64,000 nt of DNA, from NCBI GenBank assembly GCA_016792625.1, contig JAEUKK010000123.1:1-64000 (forward strand), written 5' to 3'. This document shows, piece after piece, positions 53,110-60,149 of this stretch (the stretch's first letter is position 1; every line of letters starts with the position of its first letter). Origin of the DNA: Deltaproteobacteria bacterium. GTDB lineage: Bacteria > Myxococcota_A > UBA796 > UBA2385. Under the pieces are notes generated by a model. It was given only the letters and a program-made list of their open reading frames with translations, had not been told where the DNA came from and made no database searches. Made by a program: the position numbers and the translations under genes.

Positions 53110-54159
53110 TCAGCCCTCGCCGCGGCCCTCGGGCGCGGTGCGGCCGAGCTGGGTCACGATGTGCTCGAGCAGGTCGCGGCTGGCCGAGGGGCCCAGCGTG
53201 TGCAGCGCGGTGCGGGCCTTCCACGACTCTTGCACGAGGCGCTCGCGGGCGGGCGCGAGGGCGCCGTGCTGGTGCAGCAGCTCGACGAGGGCGCGGGCCC
53301 GCTCGGGGCTGGGCTGGCGGCCGAGGCGCGCCCAGGCCTCACCCACCGGCGGGGCGGCGGCGGCGGCCAGGGCCAGGGCCAGCCCGGCCCGCCCGCGCTC
53401 GGCCCGGTCTTCGAGGGCGGCGAGCTCATCGGGGCCCCGCGCGTCGAGCAGGGCCATCTCTTCGGCGATCTGCCAGGCGACCCCGGCGTGGCGGCCGTAG
53501 CGCCCGAGGCTGGTGGCGTGCCGCCGCTCGCCGCCGGCGAGGCGCGCCCCGGCCCGGCAGGCGAAGGCGAAGACGGCGCCGGTGTGGCCCTCGGCGACCG
53601 CCGCCGCCTCGGCGGGGGTGGGCAGCTTGCCCGAGGTGCGCTGGGCGATCGCGTGGGCCTCGCCAATCTCGCGCATGGCCTCGAGCATGTCGCCGACCAC
53701 CTCGGGGCTGCCCCCGGCGCGCGACAGCTCGAGCGCGCGCAGGGTCAGGTGGTTGCCCCCGAGCAGGCCGGCGGCCCCGCTGAGCAGGCGGCGGGCGGCC
53801 CGGCGCCGGCGTCCGCCTTGGCGGCCCAAGGCGGCGTCGTGCAGGGCCACCGCGACGTGGAGCAGCTCGGCGGCGGCGCCCAGGTGCTCGCTGGCGGCGA
53901 CGTGGAGGTGCTCGGCGTCGGGGCGGCCGCCGTCGGCCTCGGCGGCGGCGGCGCGGGCGCTGAGCAGCACGAGCAGCGGCCGCACCCGCGGCAGGCCGGG
54001 CGCGAGGAAGAGGCGCGGGTCGAAGCCCGGGGGCGCGCCATCACCGCCGGCCAGGTCGCCCAGCGCCCCCTCGATCGAGCCGAGGAAGCCGAGCAGCTCG
54101 GCGCCGAGCGCGTCGGGGTCGAGCGCGGGCGCGAGGCGGCGAAGGCGGGGGCGGCTCAT
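53110..54159 (-). CDS. Polyprenyl-synthetase-like protein lacking the Asp-rich motifs
   Basis: The 349-residue protein (ATG at 54159) has an all-helical isoprenyl synthase layout. The N-terminal segment PGLPRVRPLLVLLSARAA replaces KRxRPxLxxLSA. The first Asp-rich motif region, ELLHVAVALHDAALG followed by RQGGRRRR, replaces ELIHTASLLHDDVID-x-RRG; one Asp remains. The second, GRYGRHAGVAWQIAEEMALLDARG, replaces LGxAFQIxDDxLD. HTGAVFAFACRAGARLAG matches the KTA-x-LF-x-GA helix. Because both DDxxD motifs are lost, prenyl-chain elongation is unlikely. It is the first gene of a group with a similarly altered thiolase. A longer start at 54213 would overlap a terminator hairpin. Confidence 0.65.
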   Translation of the reverse strand: MSRPRLRRLAPALDPDALGAELLGFLGSIEGALGDLAGGDGAPPGFDPRLFLAPGLPRVRPLLVLLSARAAAAEADGGRPDAEHLHVAASEHLGAAAELLHVAVALHDAALGRQGGRRRRAARRLLSGAAGLLGGNHLTLRALELSRAGGSPEVVGDMLEAMREIGEAHAIAQRTSGKLPTPAEAAAVAEGHTGAVFAFACRAGARLAGGERRHATSLGRYGRHAGVAWQIAEEMALLDARGPDELAALEDRAERGRAGLALALAAAAAPPVGEAWARLGRQPSPERARALVELLHQHGALAPARERLVQESWKARTALHTLGPSASRDLLEHIVTQLGRTAPEGRGEG

Positions 54160-54180
54160 GCGGCGCGGCTCGGTGGGGAG

Positions 54181-54206
54181 AAAAACAACGCCCGCCGCAG
54201 CGGGCG
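54181..54206 (-). terminator. Rho-independent terminator ahead of the degenerate-enzyme operon
   Basis: On the minus strand a 7-bp stem (CGCCCGC / GCGGGCG, loop TGCG) is followed by TTGTTTTT. It lies 64 bases after the stop of the 82-residue gene and ends 20 bases before the ATG at 54159, so it may act as an attenuator for the downstream genes. Confidence 0.65.
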
Positions 54207-54269
54207 GGCGCACAGGGGAGGAGCGCGGGAGCCGGCGGCGGGCTGGGGCCCGCCGGAGCGCCGACCGGC

Positions 54270-54518
54270 TCAGTAGCCGCCGGTCTCGCGCCAGGCGCCC
54301 GCGTTGGCGGTGACGATGAGGCCCAGGCCCGCGCCGACCAGCAGGATGGCGAACATGCCGCCGCCGCGGATCTTGATGTCGTCGACGCCGTCGTAGCCAA
54401 GCGTGGAGTAGACCTGGGCGATGTCGCCGCCGTCGACACCAAAGCCGCCGGAGAGACCGGCCACGAAGCCGCTGGCCACGCAGAGGCCGCCGAGGATCCA
54501 GAGAATCGCGTTCTTCAT
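54270..54518 (-). CDS. Small two-helix membrane protein
   Basis: The 82-residue protein has two TM segments (ILWILGGLCVASGFVAGL near the N-terminus and MFAILLVGAGLGLIVTA near 55-71) separated by a loop with a DGVDDIKIRGGG segment. The ends are polar. The start MKNAILW is clear, and the intergenic sequence upstream contains AATAAA. It is followed by a good terminator, then by the four-gene degenerate-enzyme group. No family recognised. Confidence 0.65.
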   Translation of the reverse strand: MKNAILWILGGLCVASGFVAGLSGGFGVDGGDIAQVYSTLGYDGVDDIKIRGGGMFAILLVGAGLGLIVTANAGAWRETGGY

Positions 54519-54643
54519 GGCGATGTCACCCGCGGAGAGAGAGGGGAGGGGTCGCTTTATTCCGCAGAGGAGGTGGGGGCAAGCCAGAGCGACGAGGGGG
54601 CCGCTGCTCCCTGCGCTGGATTAGGGCGCGGGCAGGAGCCGCC

Positions 54644-55180
54644 ATGACCTGCCGAACCGCCCTCCTCCCCCTGCTCGCCCTGCTCGGCTGCAATGAGGCC
54701 CCGCCGCCGGGCAGCGGCAAAGACGCGGTGATCACCGGCCACGCCAGCGCCGCCGCGGGTGACTTCGCGCGGGCGGCCTTCCCCTGCTGCGCCGACCCGG
54801 CCACCACCGCCGCGGTCGCCGGCACGATCACCTTGGGCGCGCGCCTCGCCGCCGATGACGCGGCGGGCAGCGCAGCGGCGGCGGCGGCCCTCCAGCCCCT
54901 GATCGCGGCGGCGCCGGCGGTGGCGGCGGCGGCCGCTCCGCTTGAGGCCCTGCGCGCAGCCCCCACCTTTGACGCCCAGCAGGGCGCTTTTGTCGCGGTC
55001 GCCGCTCCGGTGGTCGCCGCGGCCCGGGCCGGCGGGCCGGGCCCGCTGCAGGTGGCCGAGGTGCGCTGCCCGATGAAGCCGGGCTCTTGGCTGCAAGACC
55101 GCGAGCCGGTGGCCAACCCCTTCTACGGGGCGAAGATGTTGACCTGCGGGTCTTTTGTGCCGGGGGCGGCCAGCCCCTGA
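54644..55180 (+). CDS. Lipoprotein with DUF3347-like C-terminus
   Basis: This 178-residue protein begins with a signal peptide and lipobox LLGC. The central portion is Ala-rich helical. The C-terminal part, EVRCPMKPGSWLQDREPVANPFYGAKMLTCGSF, matches the CPM...W.Q....NPYFG..ML.CG motif seen at the end of DUF3347 and some CusB-like efflux periplasmic proteins, where the Cys and Met residues are proposed to bind Cu or Ag. A metal-binding periplasmic role is therefore plausible. It is convergent with the STAS-like gene, 10 bases apart. Confidence 0.65.
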   Translation: MTCRTALLPLLALLGCNEAPPPGSGKDAVITGHASAAAGDFARAAFPCCADPATTAAVAGTITLGARLAADDAAGSAAAAAALQPLIAAAPAVAAAAAPLEALRAAPTFDAQQGAFVAVAAPVVAAARAGGPGPLQVAEVRCPMKPGSWLQDREPVANPFYGAKMLTCGSFVPGAASP

Positions 55181-55190
55181 GCCGGGGCGC

Positions 55191-55607
55191 TCAGCCCCCC
55201 AAGTGTCCGTCCTCTGCCCGCGGCGCGTGCAGCACGATGAGATCGCCCTGCAGCGCGCCGATCTTGTAGAGCGTATGCGCGAGGTGCTGGGGCGGCTCGA
55301 CCAAGCGCAGGCCCCGGGCGCCCGCGGCGGTGGCGGCGGCGGCCCAGGCGCGCAGGGTGGTGATGAGCGCGGCCAGCGCCTCTCCGCTCTCGATGTCGAG
55401 CTCGCAGAGATCAACGTCCAGATGGGTGTTTGGGTGCGCTTGGCTGAGCCAGTCGGGCGGCGGCGCGTGGTCGGCCAGCGCGCCGGGCAGCAGCGCCCCC
55501 TCCAACACCAAAACCGCGCCGTCGAGGCGCAGGCCGAGGGGGATCGGCGGCGGGCTCAGGGCAGCCGCCCCCAGACCGCGAGGTGCCGGTCGGTGAGCTC
55601 GGCGCAC
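55191..55607 (-). CDS. STAS-like domain protein
   Basis: The reading frame may start at GTG 55607 (138 residues), which overlaps the preceding methyltransferase gene by 52 bases; a start further in is possible. The core, LRLDGAVLVLEGALLPGAL to HLDVDLCELDIESGEALAALITTL, then GARGLRLVEPPQHLAHTLYKIG, has the beta-strand and helix order of STAS domains. DIESGEALAALI occupies the place of the D-S-x-G phosphorylation loop (Ser after Glu). Such proteins are anti-anti-sigma factors or transporter regulators. No cognate kinase is nearby. Confidence 0.6.
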   Translation of the reverse strand: MRRAHRPAPRGLGAAALSPPPIPLGLRLDGAVLVLEGALLPGALADHAPPPDWLSQAHPNTHLDVDLCELDIESGEALAALITTLRAWAAAATAAGARGLRLVEPPQHLAHTLYKIGALQGDLIVLHAPRAEDGHLGG

Positions 55608-56218
55608 CGCAGATTGAGGCCGGCGGCGCGCAGCTGGGCCTCGACCTCGGCCAGGGTGAAGGCGGCGTGCAGGCTCGCGCGGAAGTCCCGCTTCAAGATC
55701 TCGGGCTCAAGCGCGGCCCAGCGCTCGACGAGGGCCTCGACCGCGGCGGCGTCGGCCGGCCGGCGCAGGTCGACCACCAGCACCGCCGCGCCCGGCGCGC
55801 CGAGGCGCCGCAGCTCAGACCAGAGCACCGCCGGGTCGGGGAGGTGGTGCAGCAGGCTGTTGCTGATCAGCAGCTCGGCCTGGGCGTCGGGAAGGGAGGG
55901 GTCGGGCAGGCGGGCCTGGACCAGCGTGACCTGGCTCTCGCGGCCCGCGGCGCAGACCCGGTCCATGCCCTCGTCGAGCATGGCGGCGGAGCCGTCGATC
56001 CCGAGCAGCTCCCAGCCGGGGTGCAGGGCGGCCAACCGCAGCAGGATGTCGCCCGGGCCGCAGCCCAGGTCGATCCCCCGCAGGTGGTGGGGCAGGTCGG
56101 GGAAGAGCGCGCCCAGCGACTCGACGAAGGCGGCGTTGGGCGCGGCGAAGTCGGCCTCGGCGTAGGCGCGGGCCTGGTCGGGGTCGAGCATCAGCTCGGG
56201 CTCGGGGGTGCGCTGCAT
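55556..56218 (-). CDS. Class I SAM-dependent methyltransferase
   Basis: This 220-residue protein has the class I Rossmann motif I GIDLGCGPGDILLRLA, motif post-I LLGIDGSAAML and the motif IV region LLISNSLLHHLPDP. The N-terminal PDQARAYAEADFAAPNAAFVESL is a substrate-entry helix typical of small-molecule methyltransferases. The substrate is unknown. Its stop overlaps the STAS-like gene's start. The membrane protein gene ends 21 bases before it. Confidence 0.82.
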   Translation of the reverse strand: MQRTPEPELMLDPDQARAYAEADFAAPNAAFVESLGALFPDLPHHLRGIDLGCGPGDILLRLAALHPGWELLGIDGSAAMLDEGMDRVCAAGRESQVTLVQARLPDPSLPDAQAELLISNSLLHHLPDPAVLWSELRRLGAPGAAVLVVDLRRPADAAAVEALVERWAALEPEILKRDFRASLHAAFTLAEVEAQLRAAGLNLRCAELTDRHLAVWGRLP

Positions 56219-56239
56219 GGGCAGGTCCGGGGAGGTGGG

Positions 56240-57277
56240 TCAGCGGGCAGAGCGCAGGCGGCGCAGGCTCAGCGCGGCGAGGCCGAGGCTCAGCAGGGCC
56301 CAGAGCGCGCCGGGCAGGGCGGCGCCCCGGTAGGCGGCGGCGCCGTAGCTGAGGTCGGGGCGCAGCAGCAGGCCCCCGCGGCCCAGATCGCTGAGCAGCA
56401 GGCCCAAGAGCTGCGCGAGCCCGGCCAGCGGGGCGGCGAAGCGCAGGGCCAGCGGGCGCAGGGCGGCCGGGCCGCGGGCCCCCACTCCCGCGAGGACGAC
56501 GGCCAGCAGGCCAAAGAGCGCCATGCCGCTCGCCGCGGGCGCGGCCACGGTCACCGGCGCGCGCTGCTCGATGGGGGTGGCCTTGGCGCCGGGCAGGGCG
56601 CCATCGGGATCCCAGGTGGCGAGCAGCGACAGCGCCTTGGGGATGCGGATGCCCTCAGGCAGGTTCGTCTGGTCAAGTTCGCGCGGGATGGCGCCGAGGC
56701 GGAGGGGGGCGCCGCGGGCGGGCTCCCACTGGGCGCCGAGGGCGGAGACACGCGCGGGGTCGACCTCTCCCACCGCCCGCGCCCGCAGGGCGCCGCTCAG
56801 CAGCAGGCCGAGGCCGAGCAGGGCCGCCCGCCCCGCCGCTGGGCCGGGGGCGGCGCGGCTGAGCAGGCCGACGAAGAGCGCGCCGAGGCCGCCGTGCAGG
56901 CCGGCGACCAGGGCGCTGGCCAAGGCCCCGTCGGCGAGCAGGCCGAGCAGGGCCGCCGGGCCGAAGCAGACGAAGATGGCGCCCAGCAGGCCCACCCCGC
57001 CGCCGCGGGGGGCCAGCGCGGCGCCCAGCGGGCCGAGGCCGCCGAGCAGGGCGAGGCCCGGGTGCAGGCCCAAGCGGGGGAAGCAGAGCAGCGCGCCCAA
57101 GGGCAATCCCGCCTGCAGCAGGACCATCGGGCCGCGCAGGGCCTGGGCCAGCCGCGCGTCGCGGGCCCCGTCGGCCGCCGGGCCCGACAGGCTGAGCGCC
57201 GCGAAGAGGCCGCCGCCGATCCCGCAGAGCAGACCCGCGACGGTGAGCGCGGCCTTGGGCACCAGCACGTCGAGCAT
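56240..57277 (-). CDS. Multi-pass membrane protein, unknown function
   Basis: This 345-residue protein has about nine hydrophobic segments: six in residues 1-165 (starting AALTVAGLLCGIGGGLFAAL), a soluble loop at about 168-235 that contains RLGAIPRELDQTNLPEGIR and PGAKATPIEQR, and three more at the end. No polar motif or transporter signature is evident. It lies directly upstream of the methyltransferase and STAS-like genes on the same strand and may be in one operon with them. The family is unknown to me. Confidence 0.6.
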   Translation of the reverse strand: MLDVLVPKAALTVAGLLCGIGGGLFAALSLSGPAADGARDARLAQALRGPMVLLQAGLPLGALLCFPRLGLHPGLALLGGLGPLGAALAPRGGGVGLLGAIFVCFGPAALLGLLADGALASALVAGLHGGLGALFVGLLSRAAPGPAAGRAALLGLGLLLSGALRARAVGEVDPARVSALGAQWEPARGAPLRLGAIPRELDQTNLPEGIRIPKALSLLATWDPDGALPGAKATPIEQRAPVTVAAPAASGMALFGLLAVVLAGVGARGPAALRPLALRFAAPLAGLAQLLGLLLSDLGRGGLLLRPDLSYGAAAYRGAALPGALWALLSLGLAALSLRRLRSAR

Positions 57278-57358
57278 CCGGCCCTCCGCGGGCGGCCTAT
57301 TGCGGCGGGGCGCGCGTGTCGTCGGAGCAGGGCCCGCGGTGGGCGGCGCGTGGGGAGA

Positions 57359-58927
57359 TCAGCGGGCGGGCGCGGCCAGCCCCTCCGCCGCGGCTGCCGG
57401 GGGCGGCGGCGCGCTCCCCTGCTCCGCGCGCCCCTTCGGCTCCTCCCCCAGACCATCGAGGGCGAGCCCCTCCTCCCACAGCCTCCCCTCCCGCCAAGGG
57501 GCGACCAGCGGGCCGGGCCCGAGCGCGGCGCCCAGGCGGCGCACCGCGGCGACCTTCTCGGTCACCGGGCCCCAGTCGTCGCGCTCGGCGATCGCCGCCC
57601 AGAGGGCCCGCACCTCGTCGATCAACATGGCGCAGGGCTGGGCCTCTGCGAAGATGACGTCAGGCGCGCTGCCCTGGGCGTTGGGCCCCCGGGCTTCCAA
57701 GGCCGCGCGCAGGGGGGCGAACCAGCGGCGCTGGTAGAGGGCGCCCAGCGGGCCGGCCAGCGCCCGGGCGGTGGCCGCGGCCCCGCCGAACCAGTCGAAG
57801 CAGACCCGGTCGAGCGGCAGGCGGCTCTCGCGCAGCACGCGGGTGAAGACCTGCAGCAGGTCATTGTCGGCGGCGGCCCCCGCCGGCGCGAGGCCGAGCC
57901 GCCACCGCAGGTTCGCCGCCATCGCCGCGGTGGTGTGCGCGAGGTAGCCCTCGAGGGCCCGGCCCAAGGCGGGCGGGTCGCCGATCTGGGCCAGGGCCAT
58001 GGCGAGCTGCTGCAGGTTCCAGTGCACGGCCTCGGGCTGGCGGCCGTAGCTGTAGAGGCCGTTCTGGTCGAAGTAGGCGGCGGTGAAGTCGGGGTCGAGG
58101 TCGGGCGCGAACCGCCAGGGCCCGAAGTCAAAACTCTCGCCGGTGATGTTCATGTTGTCGGTGTTGAGCACGCCGTGCACGTAGCCGGCGGCCATCCAGG
58201 CCCCGACGGTGCGGGCTTGGGCGCGGGCGGCGGCGGCGAGCAGGGCGCTGGGCAGGTCAACTTCCCCGGCCAGCGCGGGAAAGTGCAGCTCGACGCTGTG
58301 CTCGACCAGGGCGCGCAGGTTGACCTTGTCGCGCAGGTAGGCGAGGCGCTGAAAAGTGCCGTAGCGGATGTGGCTGTGCTGTAGGCGCACCATCACCGCC
58401 GCGCGGGTCGGCGAGGGCTCGTCGTGGCGCTCGAGCGCCTCGCCGGTCTCGACCACGCTGAGCACGCGCGACACGGGCACGCCCAGCGCCTCTTGCATCT
58501 CGGCGCTGAGCAGCTCGCGCACGGCGCCCTGCAGGGTCAGCCGGCCGTCGCCGCCCCGCGACCAGGGCGTGGTGCCGCTGCCCTTGGTGCCGAGATCGAG
58601 CAGGCGGGGGCCCGCGCGCAGCTGGGCGTAGAGAAAGCCGCGCCCATCGCCCAGATCGGGGTTGTAGTGCCGGAACTGGTGGCCGTGGTAGCGCAGGGCC
58701 AGCGGCAGGGGCAGGTTGTGGGGCAGGGGCCGAAAACGCGCGAGATGATCGACCCAGGCGTCATCATCGAGCAGGTCGAGGCCCACCTCGGCCGCCGCGC
58801 GCTGGTTGCGCCAGCGCAGGGTGTGCGCGGGGAAGCGGGCGGGCGCCACCACGTCGTAGAAGGCGTCGCCCAGCTCAATGTGGCGGGGCTCGGGGCGGTA
58901 GGTCGGCGGCAGCGCGGGCGTGGGCAT
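57359..58927 (-). CDS. selO: SelO-type protein adenylyltransferase
   Basis: SelO is a pseudokinase-fold enzyme that transfers AMP to protein Ser/Thr/Tyr residues and responds to redox stress. The 522-residue protein has the flipped nucleotide site: GTKGSGTTPWSRGGDGRLTLQGAVRELL, VVETGEALERHDEPS, and NTDNMNITGESFDFGPWRF with the catalytic DNMN and metal-binding DFG. LYSYGRQPEAVHWNLQQLAMAL follows. The C-terminal part lacks the conserved NPRxVLRN... and terminal Cys motifs of E. coli SelO and instead ends in a Pro/Ala-rich tail. It has a GATAG element 8 bases before the ATG and no ribosome binding site. Confidence 0.9.
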   Translation of the reverse strand: MPTPALPPTYRPEPRHIELGDAFYDVVAPARFPAHTLRWRNQRAAAEVGLDLLDDDAWVDHLARFRPLPHNLPLPLALRYHGHQFRHYNPDLGDGRGFLYAQLRAGPRLLDLGTKGSGTTPWSRGGDGRLTLQGAVRELLSAEMQEALGVPVSRVLSVVETGEALERHDEPSPTRAAVMVRLQHSHIRYGTFQRLAYLRDKVNLRALVEHSVELHFPALAGEVDLPSALLAAAARAQARTVGAWMAAGYVHGVLNTDNMNITGESFDFGPWRFAPDLDPDFTAAYFDQNGLYSYGRQPEAVHWNLQQLAMALAQIGDPPALGRALEGYLAHTTAAMAANLRWRLGLAPAGAAADNDLLQVFTRVLRESRLPLDRVCFDWFGGAAATARALAGPLGALYQRRWFAPLRAALEARGPNAQGSAPDVIFAEAQPCAMLIDEVRALWAAIAERDDWGPVTEKVAAVRRLGAALGPGPLVAPWREGRLWEEGLALDGLGEEPKGRAEQGSAPPPPAAAAEGLAAPAR

Positions 58928-58935
58928 GGGGCGCG

Positions 58936-58940
58936 CTATC
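58936..58940 (-). promoter_or_regulatory. Putative leaderless promoter -10 of selO
   Basis: The sense strand reads GATAG, then CGCGCCCC and ATG. TAGCGCGCCCCATG is identical to the cupin gene's upstream sequence. Confidence 0.4.
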
Positions 58941-58995
58941 TCTGCCTGGGTGGCGTGGTAGCGCCGACCGCTGCGCCGCCGGACCGGCCCGCGGC

Positions 58996-59994
58996 CTAGA
59001 ACTCCTCTTCGAAGCTGACCTCGCCGGTGACGCCGATCTGGTAGGCGCTGACCCGCCGCTCGAAGAAGTTGGCCATCTCTTGCACGTCTTGCAAGTCCAT
59101 GAAGTCAAAGGGGTTCTTGCTGCCCCAGCGGGCGGGGTAGCCGAGCACCCGCAGGCGCTGGTCGCCGACGTACTCGAGGTAGGCCCGCATATCTTTGAGC
59201 GACATGCCGGGGACGCCCTGCCCGAGGATGTCCTCGGCGAATTGCAGCTCGCAGTCGACCGCCTCGGAGATCATCGCCTCGACCTGCTGGTGCAGCTGCT
59301 CGTCAAAAAGCTCGGGCTGCTCGGCGCGCACCGACTCGACCACCTGCAGGGCGAAGCGCATGTGCATGCTCTCGTCGCGGAAGACCCAGTTGGTGCCGGT
59401 GGCGAGGCCGGCGAGCAGGCCCTTGCTGCGCAGGAAGTAGACGTAGGCGAAGGCGGCGAAGAAGAAGAGGCCCTCGATGCAGGTCGAGAAGCAGATGAGG
59501 TTGATCAAGAAGCGGCGGCGGTCGTCATTGCTGGACAGCGCGTCCACTTCGTTGATCTGATCCATGTACTTGAAGCAGAAGTCGGCCTTGGACTTGATGC
59601 TCGGGATGTTGTGGATGGCCGCGAAAGCCCGCTCACGCTCGACGATGTCGGGGATGTAGGTGTCGAGCAGGGTCAGGTAAAACTGGACGTGCAGCGCCTC
59701 TTCGTAGAGCTGGCGCGACAGGTACATCCGCGCCTCGGGCGCGTTGATGTGCTTGTAGAGCGAGAGCACGAGGTTGTTGCTGACGATGCTGTCGCCGGTG
59801 GCGAAGAAGGCCACCAAGCGGTTGACCATGTGCCGCTCGCTGGGCAGCAGCTTGTTCTGCAGGTCGTGGGTGTCGGTCGAGAAGTCGACCTCTTCCACGG
59901 TCCAGGTGTTGCGGATCGCGTCCCGGTACATCTCGTAGAAGTCGGGGTAGCGCATCGGCCGCAGGGTGAGGTTGAGGCCAGGATCGAGCAGCAT
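58996..59994 (-). CDS. nrdB: Ribonucleotide reductase class I, beta subunit (R2)
   Basis: NrdB carries the diiron-tyrosyl cofactor that generates the radical for NrdA. The 332-residue protein starts at ATG 59994 with GGAG upstream. The metal ligands are visible: Asp in WTVEEVDFSTD, EEALHVQFY (Glu and His, with the radical Tyr four residues after the His), Glu in CIEGLFFFAAFAYVYFL, and RDESMHMRF (Glu and His). The C-terminus, needed for NrdA binding, ends in VTGEVSFEEEF. It is 155 bases downstream of nrdA, with a GGTTAG element in the gap that may give nrdB a secondary promoter. Confidence 0.95.
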   Translation of the reverse strand: MLLDPGLNLTLRPMRYPDFYEMYRDAIRNTWTVEEVDFSTDTHDLQNKLLPSERHMVNRLVAFFATGDSIVSNNLVLSLYKHINAPEARMYLSRQLYEEALHVQFYLTLLDTYIPDIVERERAFAAIHNIPSIKSKADFCFKYMDQINEVDALSSNDDRRRFLINLICFSTCIEGLFFFAAFAYVYFLRSKGLLAGLATGTNWVFRDESMHMRFALQVVESVRAEQPELFDEQLHQQVEAMISEAVDCELQFAEDILGQGVPGMSLKDMRAYLEYVGDQRLRVLGYPARWGSKNPFDFMDLQDVQEMANFFERRVSAYQIGVTGEVSFEEEF

Positions 59995-60149
59995 GGGGTC
60001 TCCGCTGAACGCCCGGGCCAGGGGCCGCCCGGGGCAAGAGCCGGGGCTAACCCGGGCGGCGCGGCTGTCTGGCGGGGCCGCAGGCTCGCGTGTAAAGCCG
60101 ACGCTGTGTGCGAAGGTGACGCGCTGCACGTTATCTTCGCGTGGAGGGC

